A stretch of 64,000 nucleotides of DNA from Pseudomonas silvicola (lineage in GTDB: Bacteria; Pseudomonadota; Gammaproteobacteria; Pseudomonadales; Pseudomonadaceae): NCBI RefSeq assembly GCF_026651855.1, contig NZ_CP093281.1, positions 372,001-436,000 on the forward strand, given 5' to 3'. The notes beneath the pieces were generated by a model, which made no database searches, was not told where the DNA came from, and was given only the letters and a program-made list of their open reading frames with translations. Both the position numbers and the translations under genes were made by a program. This document shows positions 33,206 to 43,316 of this stretch, one piece after another. How positions within the stretch are numbered: position 1 is the stretch's first letter; each line of letters opens with the position of its first letter.

Positions 33206-33454
33206 TGGAGGGCGGAAGACGATGGCGGGAGGCATATAAATCAGCTTTTCGTCACTGGCAGACCTGGGCGGGCCTCATCGTCTGCGGGGCCTTCGGCTAC
33301 TCAGGAGCGTATTTTTGGTATTGCCGGCTCCGTAATCATGTCCGGGCTGGGCGGCTTTGTGTACGGACAGATTGTCACAAACGTTGTCCTGAAACATTAT
33401 CGTCACCGATTGCGTGGCGTGGCTGATCTCGGGGGCTACGGCATCACCGGTTAG
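33206..33454 (+). pseudogene. Membrane protein 3' fragment fused behind the AKR remnant
   Basis: REAYKSAFRHWQTWAGLIVC is in frame with the AKR start. After one indel near 33310 the sequence continues as FGIAGSVIMSGLGGFVYGQI with VLKHYRHRLRGVADLGGYG and TAG 33454. It has one or two glycine-rich membrane helices and no family I can name. The 5' part is missing. Confidence 0.5.
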
Positions 33455-33627
33455 CGAGCACAAGCAACGGTGCTTCTTTCAGAGCGTTTCAGTGAAACTC
33501 CCAATATATACAATCTGGTTGCTCAATGGCAAATAAGTCTCCATAAGCGGCTATACAGCAAAACCTTACCCTGTCTGAACCCAACCTTCCGCGAGGATTG
33601 ATCAATCAATTGCCGGTGAGGGTTTTG

Positions 33628-33862
33628 TCAGGATTTCTTCTTATGCCATCTGTCATCATTGCCTTTTTCGTACGTATTCTTGACTGCAGCCCAGGCAACT
33701 TTATGTGAAACCTCTTCCCGGGAGCTGTCATCCTTGCGGTCTTTTTTATCCTTATACTCATCCCAGGCACTGTTAAAAGCTGCTTGATATATATCCTGCG
33801 CGTGAGCAGGTAGTACGCTCCTGACGCTCTCTGGCAGGGGGAGTCTCGTGATTTATCGGCAT
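33628..33862 (-). pseudogene. chaB: ChaB-family protein, frameshifted
   Basis: Small cytoplasmic protein of about 76 residues. AGGAGG lies 6 bases before ATG 33862. YADKS, then (in other frames) AWDEYKDKKDRKDDSSREE and VAWAAVKNTYEKGNDDRWH match ChaB to its usual C-terminus at 33628. The ChaB family is named for proximity to the ChaA cation antiporter in E. coli; its own role is poorly defined. Here there is no chaA nearby, as for other stand-alone stress-island copies. Confidence 0.82.
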
Positions 33863-34192
33863 AGTTGCCCTCCTGTAATTTAAGAATTAAGTCTGGTTCA
33901 CATGTGAAAAATTTCAATGTCCATTTAAACGAGGCGCGTGAATGATGCAGAGCGATCGAATATTTTCAGGCAAGGCACATCGCGCGAAAACGCCCGCTGC
34001 TAAACAATTCGAAATTGAAATTAAGAAGCATGCCCTGCTGGATTAGTCATCACGACTATCTCCATACAGGGGAGTGTTGGCAAACCTTATAACATGATCT
34101 GATTCTGGCTACAGAGGTATGATGGCAGTTCAGAGATTTGTAAACTATTATCTAATGTTTGGGCGACCTTTGCTTCTGCGCTGGACTTCACT
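33863..34192. other. Intergenic, nothing recognised
   Basis: 330 bp without a credible gene, repeat or terminator that I can identify. Confidence 0.4.
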
Positions 34193-34442
34193 ATGCTTCG
34201 CACCACTAAAAGACGTACCCGTTTTGATATCGAAAACCAGATTGAAACGCTTGAATCCTATTTGCAGGAAGTCGGCTTGATCATTCGTTCTCTTACAGGA
34301 CAGGAGGTCGCAGCGGGCAAATCTCTGCTGCATGCGAGACGTTTGTCAGGAAGCCAATCGTGAACATGAGCAGCTCCAGTTGGAGCTGGACCAGATAACC
34401 GAAAAGAGAAACAAAAGGTTCGGAAAGAAATTAGCTTCCTGA
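34193..34442 (+). CDS. Small charged helical protein, probably one frameshifted gene
   Basis: ATG 34193 reads MLRTTKRRTRFDIENQIETL and ESYLQEVGLIIRSLTGQE to TGA 34363. An overlapping frame from 34332 (QEANREHEQLQLELDQITEK) runs to 34442. Both are highly charged and coiled-coil-like. They probably belong to one protein of about 80 residues with an indel near 34340. No family recognised. Confidence 0.4.
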
Positions 34443-34997
34443 CTTTGAACGAGCAAATCGAATGTATTTGCCTGTATGAAAATTTAGGAAGCGGGCGGTG
34501 CTGAATTACTCATGCTCAGGATTTAACCACAACTCATATTTGGTGCCGCAATCCATGATAAGTTTTAAGTAACCAGTGAGCAGTTGGCTGAATTCAGGGG
34601 AAAGCAGTTTGCCTCTACAGACCAACCTTTGCCTTCTGCTGTCACCATTATCGTTGATGTGAAGTTACGTCAGGGGCGGTGCCGGGTCGTGCATGAGTTT
34701 CAGGGGGTACTCAGGCAAACCCCTCTTTCGGTTTTTCTGCTCCGGTTCCCTTATCAGATAAGTCACCATGAAGAAAAACTCATGTCGAAATGAAATCCAT
34801 GCCTTAGCGTGAAACTTTATACTTCGCTGCATCAGAGGGTTCGCATAATCATCTAAGCCTGGTATAGACAGCCGATACGTTTTGACGTCTTACAAGACCA
34901 ATACCCGCATCAAAAAATTTTTTCCGGCTGTCTTTAAAATACTTACAAGGTTTAAGAGGAATCACTCACTATATTCCACTTAGCACGCAAGTCTTTA
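34443..34997. other. Gene-poor stretch
   Basis: A minus-strand frame ending at 34506 (LLTGYLKLIMDCGTKYELWL) and a plus-strand frame at 34584-34793 overlap. Neither has a convincing start and ribosome site, and I cannot decide between them. Confidence 0.35.
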
Positions 34998-35210
34998 TCA
35001 GCTTGCTTCCTTTGCGCATCCAGAAAGAGCATCCTCAGTTACGCGAGAATAATCGCCGGAATAAGTGCTCTCACGCTTTTTCTTTTCAAGCATAGCTATG
35101 ATGCTATCCCGGCTAATATTCATGCTGCGTTCAACAAGCTCCAGCACCGCCTCACCAATTATGCCAGTCAACAGAGGGGCTGAAGAGAGGTCTGCGTATA
35201 GTTTTTTCAT
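34998..35210 (-). CDS. YmgA/YcgZ-like small connector protein
   Basis: 70 residues, intact. GIIGEAVLELVERSMNISRD and SIIAMLEKK matches the pattern of YmgA (ITGQAVLQIL...FSLQALIKQL) and YcgZ (LGEIVTEILKDGRNLSRKSL). In E. coli these RcsB-pathway connectors modulate biofilm and acid resistance. It is the most distal of a minus-strand series of such genes from 37812 downward. Confidence 0.65.
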   Translation of the reverse strand: MKKLYADLSSAPLLTGIIGEAVLELVERSMNISRDSIIAMLEKKKRESTYSGDYSRVTEDALSGCAKEAS

Positions 35211-35469
35211 TGGAACATCCCTTTATATGATGTGATTATCGAGGATTTATACTGATAAGACCTCTTACCTGCAATAAGAATTTGCTTGAAAAGGAACAGG
35301 TGAAACCCGTTTTTCATAAAACAAACAGGTATCGCTCAAAATCTATGAGCACGACGCAAGCGGATATGGGTCCATAGCTCCCCGAGGTAAGTCGCTCAGA
35401 GAGATATTGATCTATAAGCAAATTTTGAAAAGCGTTCACTTCCGATGTGCCTGAGATGACTACAGTCTC

Positions 35470-35688
35470 TCAATTACAGGTAGATTGATCGGCCAGCAGC
35501 ATCAGGGATTCCTGAAGAATTTTTCTGTCGATCTCTTCAGAGCAAAGCTCCAGCCTGACTGCCAGCATAAGCTGAACTTCAGGTATAGAGACAACCCCCC
35601 TTGTTTTGAGAACGGCCTGGCACATTGCGCCGATCGCCTCTACTGCACTGGTGAACTTCAGCCGTAACGTTAGCGGAACAATTTCCAC
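35470..35688 (-). CDS. Distant YmgA/AriR-like small protein
   Basis: 72 residues, intact. TSAVEAIGAMCQAVLKTRGV, VSIPEVQLML and EEIDRKILQESLMLLADQ have the layout helix, turn, helix, charged helix seen in AriR/YmgA proteins, but identity is low. The supporting evidence is mostly size and position in the series. Confidence 0.45.
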   Translation of the reverse strand: MEIVPLTLRLKFTSAVEAIGAMCQAVLKTRGVVSIPEVQLMLAVRLELCSEEIDRKILQESLMLLADQSTCN

Positions 35689-36237
35689 ACTCGGTTACAG
35701 GGAGTGTGGCCCGGCGAAGTGTTTACTGCTGGCATTGATATCTTTGGATATGGCCATGTAATTCCTGACTACACAGAAGGCATGTCACTCGTCCGCGATT
35801 AACATTGCGCTATTTTGGAATGTAAATGACAAATGGCGTGATGTGTCCTTGCGAGCTATCGCACACCAGCGCTATCGAGCGCGCTTCATTTGACTTAGGA
35901 GTAGTGGTGGAAGCTGCTTGGTCAGCTCATGAGAGGTAAGTTGCACCCGCATCGATTCGTGGGCAACAAGCCTGTTGAAGGATAAGGTCTGGCTATTTTC
36001 AGACAGCAGTAGCGTAACACCTTTTGCCGATGAAAAGTGAAATCATTCAGTGATCGTAGTTATTTTTTGGCTGGGGCAGGTGCAAGCTTCCGGATAAACT
36101 CATGATGAAAAGCAACTTAAGCGCAAGGCTAAGAACAGATAAACCTTCTGGTATTCAGAAGATTAGGGCAGCTGCACTGCGGCTTTTCAGCCGCGTCGGC
36201 AGCCGCGTTGGCTATTTAAAATTCTTCACGGTGAAAA
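35689..36237. other. Intergenic, nothing recognised
   Basis: 549 bp; short frames only. Two close inverted pairs (AGCGC...GCGCT near 35870-35883; GCAGCTGC...GCCGCGTCGGCAGCCGCG near 36168-36208) are too short to interpret. Confidence 0.4.
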
Positions 36238-36579
36238 TCAGAAGACGAGTGAACTTGTTCGAAGAAGTTTATCGGTAGGGTAGAAACATAATTCATCTTC
36301 TAAGCTGCGCAGCAGGTAACCGTTGTCCCTCAGCCAGCGCACCATGTCTGCAATGTCTGCGTACAGCGCCTCCCGGTTTTTATCGGTGATGATAAAATGG
36401 TCGAACTCTGAAATGACGTCTCCAGTGCGATGGCTGAAGTTAAGACCGGGACCAGGTGCGTGCAAAGATGACCCTGAAGATTTGAGACAGGCGTTGACCG
36501 TTTTCTGCGAGCTACATTCCAGCATGCTGTGGAAATTCGATAAGGCTATGTTGACGCACCATTCGGTACACGGCGTCAA
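36238..36579 (-). CDS. Hypothetical protein, N-terminus probably altered
   Basis: The C-terminal half, EFDHFIITDKNREALYADIA and DMVRWLRDNGYLLRSLEDEL, looks like a real helical protein, ending at 36238. The N-terminal part in this frame is Ser/Cys-rich and unlikely. A frame upstream (NFDAVYRMVRQHSLIEFPQH) may be the true N-terminus joined by an indel. No family recognised. Same strand as the connector genes. Confidence 0.45.
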   Translation of the reverse strand: MTPCTEWCVNIALSNFHSMLECSSQKTVNACLKSSGSSLHAPGPGLNFSHRTGDVISEFDHFIITDKNREALYADIADMVRWLRDNGYLLRSLEDELCFYPTDKLLRTSSLVF

Positions 36580-36819
36580 AGTTGAGAAGTTGATTGTGCA
36601 TGGGCTCTCTGACGTTATCGATACGTTGGAAACAGCAGGCGACCCACAACATGATGGTTAACGGCCGCTGCTGCACCAGGCTGACCACTTATAACGCTGC
36701 GCTTAAAAGACATATTACAAAACATAGCTCAATTTCAGTTTTACGCGAGAAAGCCTGATTAAATTGTCGCAGCGCCACTTTCTGATTAACACCTCTCCAT
36801 TAAGCACCCTAAAGAGTAT

Positions 36820-37083
36820 CTAGTCCTCAGCGTTACATCCGACAACAATCTCAAGCGTTCTTCGTAAAACGTCAGCCTGTGGTGTACCTTGCACGCTTTC
36901 CAGTGCACCAATCAGGCTGAGAATAATAGCTTTACGGGTCACCTGTTCTCCCGACTGAAGGAGGCTTCGAATGACAAATCCGAGTACGGCCGATTCATCC
37001 TTGATGTCATTTCCCGCATTGCGAAAGCGTTCAGCCAGTTCAATGTCGGTAATCACGCTAAAAATATCATCTGGCGTTGGCAT
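36820..37083 (-). CDS. ariR: AriR/YmgB-type biofilm and acid-resistance regulator
   Basis: 87 residues, intact. ELAERFRNAGNDIKDESAVL, GFVIRSLLQSGEQVTRKAII and LSLIGALESVQGTPQADVLR align along the whole length with E. coli YmgB/AriR ([44 protein letters not shown]). AriR is a dimeric helical protein that represses biofilm and promotes acid survival via the Rcs system. Follows ymgA by 70 bases, as in the ycgZ-ymgABC operon. Confidence 0.88.
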   Translation of the reverse strand: MPTPDDIFSVITDIELAERFRNAGNDIKDESAVLGFVIRSLLQSGEQVTRKAIILSLIGALESVQGTPQADVLRRTLEIVVGCNAED

Positions 37084-37153
37084 TCTTATTCGTTCCGTGC
37101 TTGATGGATAGGAGTTAATGATCAGACCTAAAATAAGGCTTCAATGCTTACTG

Positions 37154-37429
37154 TTATTTCTGGGACGCGAGCCTAATAAGAGCGCGAACCTTGTCGGATC
37201 CTTCATTGTGCTCCCTCATATGCGCATCACCCTCAGAACGGTGTTTTCTGATATCGGTTATGGAAAGCGCAATCAGCGCCTGCCTGTCAGCATCCTCTGA
37301 TAATCTCTGCATTGAATTCAGCTGATCCATCAAAGCTCGCAGGGATATGCGTCCAGGCCGCTGTAGTAATGCAAATGCTGCTTCTCCGATAATTTCGTCA
37401 ATAGCTTTCTGCTGGTCACTTCTGTTCAT
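37154..37429 (-). CDS. ymgA: YmgA-type connector protein
   Basis: 91 residues from ATG 37429 (longer in-frame starts to 37510 lack a ribosome site; AGAGAAA precedes this one). MNRSDQQKAIDEIIGEAAFA, LLQRPGRISLRALMDQLNSM and SEDADRQALIALSITDI follow E. coli YmgA closely. In E. coli it stimulates RcsB phosphorelay output under BluR/BluF control. It lies between ycgZ and ariR. Confidence 0.82.
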   Translation of the reverse strand: MNRSDQQKAIDEIIGEAAFALLQRPGRISLRALMDQLNSMQRLSEDADRQALIALSITDIRKHRSEGDAHMREHNEGSDKVRALIRLASQK

Positions 37430-37568
37430 AGGTTTCTCTTTACTGCAAGATGCTTCGATCACGGTGTGAAGATGACATGTTTGGCCGAAGTGCATAATGC
37501 TAATGATCACAACAACACCTGATGGGGGTATTACACCGCCACAGGTGTCATCGTCTGGGTCGCCGATT

Positions 37569-37812
37569 TCAACCCTCCCGGTCTAAGAGGAGGCCAATCA
37601 ACTGGTGGTAATGACGTTCTTCTTCAGCGCATGAAGAGAGTTCAAGACGATGAAGCAGTTTGCTACAAAGTGACTTGCGGTTCAGATTGCGACCTTCCTT
37701 CAGGATCTCCACCAATTTGTCCAAGCGATTCCTGCTGAGATGGCAAAGAGGCTTTACTGAAATACTGATTAATGGCTTCAGAAGAGATCGAAGCAGAACG
37801 ATTCTGGCGCAT
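37569..37812 (-). pseudogene. ycgZ: YcgZ-type connector protein, single frameshift
   Basis: MRQNRSASISSEAINQYFSK at ATG 37812 follows GGAGG at 7 bases. The second frame continues VEILKEGRNLNRKSLCSKLL and EEERHYHQLIGLLLD to TGA 37569. This matches YcgZ over its full 78 residues; one base is missing or extra near 37705. First gene of the operon, as in E. coli ycgZ-ymgA-ariR. Confidence 0.83.
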
Positions 37813-38135
37813 TTGTTGATCCTCCAATGATAAATCTCGCTGACTTAAAGTTGTACACGCTTAGAACTTGTACAAGAATTAGTAGTCCTGTGGTTTTTGC
37901 TTCCTTTGAAAACAAGTTATTTACACAGGGTTTAATGTTCAGGGCCATGGATAGCTAAGCCAGACATACTTTTCAATTACACTTTAAATCAATCAAGAAG
38001 TTGACGCTCACTCGGCCAAATTATGAAAACTGATGAGGTATGAAGATAAGGATTTTTCCTGGAAAAAATTCTCAGGTTTACAGAATGGAATTTCCTGCCA
38101 AACTAAGGTTTTAAACGTAAAAATGAGGTCAGGAA
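37813..38135. promoter_or_regulatory. Upstream region of ycgZ operon
   Basis: 323 bp between ycgZ and a divergent small peptide. It must hold the operon promoter. TTGTACACGC and CTTGTACAAG-type dyads occur at about 37850-37880. AACTTGTACAAG (37864-37875) is a short palindrome and a candidate operator. Confidence 0.4.
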
Positions 38136-38225
38136 ATGAAAAACTACACGCTATCAGCCGCCGTGGTATCCGTTATCCTTTGTGGTATTTGTTCTTTTGG
38201 CGCTTATGCTGGAGTATTCGGATAA
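38136..38225 (+). CDS. 29-residue exported peptide
   Basis: ATG 38136 after AGGTCAGGA reads MKNYTLSAAVVSVILCGICS followed by FGAYAGVFG and TAA. It is almost entirely a signal peptide (AYA cleavage) with a tiny mature tail, so it may be the truncated start of a larger secreted protein. An inverted repeat follows at once. Confidence 0.45.
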   Translation: MKNYTLSAAVVSVILCGICSFGAYAGVFG

Positions 38226-38233
38226 AGCGAATT

Positions 38234-38274
38234 GTCAGCACCAGCTAAGAAAGTTTTCCCGGCTGGTGTCTGAC
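38234..38274. repeat. 12-bp inverted repeat behind the small peptide
   Basis: GTCAGCACCAGC (38234-38245) pairs with GCTGGTGTCTGAC (38262-38274) around a 16-base loop. It could act as a transcript-end hairpin but lacks a T-run. Confidence 0.5.
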
Positions 38275-38445
38275 GACAATCTAACTACGAAGTCCACATT
38301 TCTGTTTGAGCTTTCTAAATGAAAACCGCTTAACACATTGATACAAGAAACTTCGACTCGACAGGGGTCCTTCGTCAGGCATTTCCAGTAATAAATGAGT
38401 TAAGCCCCCCAAGGGAAACTCAGAATGTGACTTTAATCCGCCTGA

Positions 38446-40699
38446 TCAAGCCGGTACTGATAGCGCTTTTTGACTCCTTGCCCAGACCCGATGGGCTTTC
38501 ATTGCATCAATAAAAGCACCCATCATCGCGCTGTCTGCTTTCAGACCATCAACAATACCTTCCTCTTCTTCATCGTCCTGCAAGGCGAACTGTGTTTTGA
38601 ATCGCCTGGCCTCGCCACTCAGGCCAATGACTTTCAGGTGCTTGTAAGCTTCCAGCAGATAGTAGCGGCTGTCGCCACTTAACAGCAGCGCATCAATGTT
38701 ACCGTCTGGCAATACAAAACGGCATCAAACGTCAGCAGACGGCAATCCGGCAAACGTGGATCAACGGGCAAAATTGAACCGTCATCCGCCACCACCTGAC
38801 CCATATGGGAGCCAGCAATTTTGTATACACCCGCCGCATTAAGCGACTGCAACACGGCCAGTACATCAGCCGACTTCACCCCATCGCTCAACAGCAGGGC
38901 AACTCTGCCGACCTTATCTCCCCACCTGGCACGGCATACAAACTCAGACTGTCATCTTTTTTCAGACCGTGGACGTCGGGAGCGGGTGGGGTATTTAACT
39001 GATTCTGCAGCTCGCAATCCCCAGGTTATCAGCCACACCCTGAGCGAGTAATATCGATATTCAACAGGTGGTCTATCACGCGCTCACGTATGTAGGACGG
39101 GCGACTTTACTCTAATTCAAAGGAGTAGGCCCCAATGATGTGCTGATGTTCGACAGGCGTCTGACTTAACCAGAACAATCGAGGCTGAGAGTAATACTCG
39201 CCAAAGGAAGGACTGCGCTCGCGTACTTTATGGCCTTCCACGCGCTCCTGAAAGCTCTCGAACCCGCCACTTTCGGCTGACGGTGGCGTTTCTCTCGGCC
39301 AGTTATCATTAATCGAATTAGGTTCGTAATTTGCCGGATTGGTGTCGATGTCCTGACGATGCATGCCCTGCCGCTGGAAATTATGATAGGGGCAAACCGG
39401 GCGGTTAATAGGAATTTCGTGGAAGTTAGGTCCGCCCAGGCGGCTGATCTGGGTATCTGTGTAGGAGAAAAGTCTGCCCTGCAATAAAGGATCATTGGTG
39501 AAGTCCAGGCCTGGTACGATATGTCCGGGGTGGAAGGCCACCTGTTCCGTTTCAGCAAAGAAGTTATCGGGATTGCGGTTCAACACCATCTTGCCGACAA
39601 TTTCCACCGGCACCAGCTCTTCCGAAATCAGTTTGGTGGCATCCAGGATATCGAAATCGAAACTGAATTCGTCTTCTTCGGAAATGAGTTGCAGGCCTAA
39701 CTCATATTCCGGAAAATCGCCGGCTTCAATGGCTTCCCACAAATCGCGTCGGTGAAAATCAGGATCGCGCCCGGTCAGTTTTTGTGACTGGTCCCAAAGT
39801 AATGACGCTTTTCCTGCAACAGGTTTCCAGTGAAAGCGGACAAAGGTCGCTTTCCCCTCTGCATTGATCAGACGGAAAGTATGGATACCGAAATCTTCCA
39901 TGGTGCGGTAGCTGCGTGGGATACCACGGTCGGACATCGCCAAGATAAAGTTATGTAAGGTTTCAGGCTGCAGGGAGACATAGTCCCAGAAGGTGTCGTG
40001 TGCTGACCTGAGGAATTATCGTGGTTCGGGTTTTAAGGCATGCACAAAATCAGGGAATTTATGGGCATCTCTGGATAAAGAACATGGGAGCAAAGTTTCC
40101 GACTAAATCACAAATACACCGTCATCGGTATAAAACTTAGTGGCAAAACCACGTATATCGCGCACGGTATCAGCCGATCCTGCACCGCCCTGAACCGTTG
40201 AAAAACGCACGAAGACAGGTGTGATTTGGTCTGGGTCGGACAGGAAATGCGCTTTGGTCAGGATCTTTCAATGAGCGGTAAGGTTGGAAATATCCGTGCG
40301 CTGCCGAACCACGCGCATGCACGATGCGCTCGATGCGTTCGTGATCAAATGCGATTTCTCTCGCATAATAAAATCTTCAAGCAGGGTCGGCCCTCGTGCT
40401 CCCAAAAAGGTAAAGAGTTTTGATCGTTTGCAATCTTTGTTCCCTGATTTGTGGTCAGCGACTGATCAGCGCCATTTTATCTGTGAACCTCAAGTTGCTT
40501 TTTAGTTTGTTGTTCTGGGTATCAGGCGCCTTTAAACTTCCGGGGCAGTAGGTTGTTTGCCGGGTGGCGTAGGTTCTGCTGCAGGCTGATGTGAACCATC
40601 TGGGCAGGTGCCAGAGATCCACGGAAGGCCAGACGACTCTAACCCTTTGAAGGTTTTTCCTCCATGAGTTAATTCTTTATTTTTTACTGGCTTCGACAT
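38446..40699 (-). pseudogene. katE: Catalase HPII (KatE), multiply frameshifted
   Basis: Large-subunit monofunctional haem catalase, about 750 residues. The N-terminal frame (ATG 40699) has GSHQPAAEPTPPGKQPTAPE, typical of HPII. Fragments of [12 protein letters not shown] and [20 protein letters not shown] follow. The long frame 39943-39107 has [40 protein letters not shown] and [20 protein letters not shown] (proximal haem Tyr). The C-terminal flavodoxin-like domain (SADVLAVLQSLNAAGVYKIA; YYLLEAYKHLKVIGLSGEAR) ends at 38446. At least six indels. In E. coli katE belongs to the RpoS regulon. Confidence 0.93.
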
Positions 40700-40903
40700 T
40701 GCTATATTCCATTTCATTAATTGAATGACCCTAATTAATACAGGTCAAAACGAAGAGCGGGGAATTTTAAGTGAATGCTTTTCTCGCGCTTTGCTTATTA
40801 CCATGGCTTTCACCTTAATGGCAGAAAGATCGCTTCGGTTTAAGTTAAAGGCGGAGGGAAGAGAGTGTTTTCCATCGATTAATATATGAGAAGGTTCCTT
40901 AAT

Positions 40904-40934
40904 TCGTTTCGCTTTAATTCACAAAGCGAAACGA
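40904..40934. repeat. Palindrome TCGTTTCGCTTT/AAAGCGAAACGA upstream of katE
   Basis: 12-bp perfect arms with a 7-bp loop, about 205 bp ahead of the katE start. No T-run on the minus strand; possible operator or transcript-end hairpin for the gene ending at 41083. The AAGCGAAACG core resembles the AAGCGAAGCG motif found elsewhere in the stress block. Confidence 0.55.
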
Positions 40935-41082
40935 GAAATTTTATTGCTCAACTTTTCTCCAGAGAGATTCATTGACTTGCGAATCAAGCGGTATAGATTT
41001 CACTCACATGCCGCCATGTGTTTTTACTGCACATGACGGCATAAGTTGTTTATCAGGATGCTCTAATTATTTAAACAATACA

Positions 41083-42102
41083 TCAACCCCACTTTGTCAG
41101 AGATCTTTCTGCTGGCCAAGACGGTATGGGGTTGTGTGCGTCTGCCATGCGTCCGAATACAGCAGCCAGCACGCCCTCAATAATCAATACAAAGAAGGTG
41201 AACCAGTGGCTCTGGCGGTTGCGGCGGCGGCTTTCTCTGCGGCTTCACGGGCTTTCTGCTCAGCCTGCTGTTTCAGTTGCTGAAACTGTGCCATGGCTTT
41301 CTGATAACTCTCAACCGTCTGGTTAACGATCTGCTCAGCTTCCTGATCGCTCTTACCTGTCCGGGCTTTAATAATGTTTTTGAGCGCATCCCGGTCGGCA
41401 GCCTGTAGGGTGTCAGAATGACGATTAACAACTCCACGTATCCAGTTCACGATATCGTTATCCGCATTTTGCGGGTTCTGAGCCGTTTGTTTAGCCTGAT
41501 CTTGTGCGCTATTTTGCCTACTGTTCACATCCTGCTGAAGCTTATCCGGCTGAAGTTCAGGCTTACCCGTCTGACGGAGGGCCTGTAACTCATTCCTGGA
41601 GCGAATCTAAATTAATATTATTCTCCTGAAGTTTCTCTTGGCCATGTTCCCGACAGACGGGGCAATGGCCGAAACACCACTGCCTAGCGCACTGGCTCCG
41701 GCACCCAGGATATTAAATGCGCTCTCCAATAATCCCTGTCGCCAGTGAAAATGCCAGCCAGAGGGTGATAAGTGTACTGACGCCAAACATCAGTAAACCG
41801 TGGAGTGCGCCCTCACGTTGAGCCAGCCTGCCAGCGACGTAACCGCCGGCAATGATAGCGATAAGCATACTGACACCCGTCCATATCAGCGCGCCGGTCC
41901 CTATATGTTCAAGCGGATTGCGTTCCTGTTGAGGGTCAATGACAGAAGCACCAATCGCAGTGCCGAGTAATCCTAATAAAATATGAACAATAAGCGCGGC
42001 GATAACACCCGCAAATACCGCGCTCCATGAGATACGTTTCAGCGGCAGGCCGCCATAAGAATCTGTGACGATTGCACCATCATTTACCCAAGGCTCAGCC
42101 AT
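41083..42102 (-). pseudogene. Multi-helix membrane protein with long amphipathic tail, frameshifted
   Basis: MAEPWVNDGAIVTDSYGGLP at 42102 starts a frame with three hydrophobic helices (SWSAVFAGVIAALIVHILLG; GALIWTGVSMLIAIIAGGYV; GLLMFGVSTLITLWLAFSLA). After indels near 41715-41560 comes an Ala/Gln-rich helical segment (NADNDIVNWIRGVVNRHSDT; EAEQIVNQTVESYQKAMAQF). A last frame adds FVLIIEGVLAAVFGRMAD, ending at 41083. Similar proteins occur in enteric plasmids as uncharacterised membrane proteins; the role is unknown, perhaps in envelope stress. Confidence 0.7.
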
Positions 42103-42580
42103 GATATTTCTCCGGTAATTTATGATAATTATCCAACATCACGAAACAGACGTTATGATTTAGCGTAGTCACTAAATAAAAAGCTCACCAAGTTTATTTT
42201 GGGGATTGATCTGCATTAAACGAGACGGTTAACAATCTTGTAAGGCGCATCTAACAAAATCTCGATGAGGCGGGATACTTAGAGCGTATATTTCTTTTCC
42301 TTTACGACTCTTAACATGAAAATAGAGCTAACCTTTACAAGGCAGCTCATCAAAATGCTGTTTACAGTTTCAGTGATGAATTTTGCCATGGATACATAAA
42401 CGGTTGTTAATCCTGCATAAATATCTGATGACTCGTTGTGTTTAGGTGTCTGTAATTTTCCTCTCCTTCATTTTCTGCTTAGCACCAACCGCCTGGCTTG
42501 TGTTTTATGCCATGGCGACCAGACTTATTGGGTTAACCGAGCCCCAAACGCTGAGCGTTTTTAACCGCAAGGAGAAACAT
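42103..42580. other. Divergent intergenic region
   Basis: 478 bp between the membrane protein and yhbO. A hydrophobic frame at 42446-42540 (LAPTAWLVFYAMATRLIG) may be a remnant. No clear element otherwise. Confidence 0.4.
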
Positions 42581-43100
42581 ATGGGTAAGAAAATAGCTGT
42601 CCTGATCACCGATGAATTCGAAGACTCAGAGTTCACCTCACCCGCCGATGCCTATGCCAAAGCCGGCCCGAAGTCGTGACTATTGAGATGCAGGCGGGGA
42701 AGGTTGTGAAAGGTAAACAGGGTAAGGCGGAAGTCAAAATCGACAGGGACATCGATCACGTTACTCCTGCAGAATTTGATGCCTTACTTTTGCCTGGCGG
42801 TCACTCACCTGACTCACTGCGCGGTGATGATCGTTTCGTGAATTTCACCAAAGAATTTGTTGCCAGCGGCAAACCGGTGTTTGCCATCTGCCATGGACCT
42901 CAGTTGCTTATCAGTGCTAATGGTGTGCGCGGCCGCAAGATGACCAGTGTAAAAGCCATCGCTATTGATCTGCGTAATGCAGGTGCTGACTTTTATGACA
43001 AAGAAGTCGTTGTGGATGACGATAAACTGGTCAACAATGTACGCTTGGATGATCTTACCTGCGTTCAATCGAAGCGCTGCGCATTCTCAATGCGGCCTGA
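42581..43100 (+). pseudogene. yhbO: YhbO-type DJ-1/PfpI family protein, frameshifted
   Basis: About 172 residues, GGAG before ATG 42581. MGKKIAVLITDEFEDSEFTS and, after one indel near 42670, DALLLPGGHSPDSLRGDDRF and GKPVFAICHGPQLLISANGV; the AICHGP nucleophile elbow has the catalytic Cys. The end (FNREALRILNAA-like) is in a third frame to 43100. YhbO protects against oxidative, acid and thermal stress and is proposed to act on glyoxal-modified substrates. Matches E. coli YhbO closely. Confidence 0.9.
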
Positions 43101-43128
43101 GAGACATCTTCATCCTGCTATTTGTCAG

Positions 43129-43151
43129 GTGGCCGCTTTACAGAGCGGTCA
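43129..43151. terminator. Hairpin after yhbO
   Basis: GTGGCCGCT-ttacag-AGCGGTCAC-type stem-loop about 30 bases past the stop codon, with no strong T-run; a weak terminator candidate. Confidence 0.45.
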
Positions 43152-43316
43152 CATCCCTTCCGAAGCAGACTGGTTAATACCGGTCAACGTTTGCCAGATA
43201 AATCTTTCAGAGTTTAGCGCTTCAATGCGAACCAATGCTTTGAATGATGGGGGAAACCCGACAACTTTTTGCTAACTCTCCTCAACGAATTGCATGAATA
43301 AAGAGGGATGAAAACG

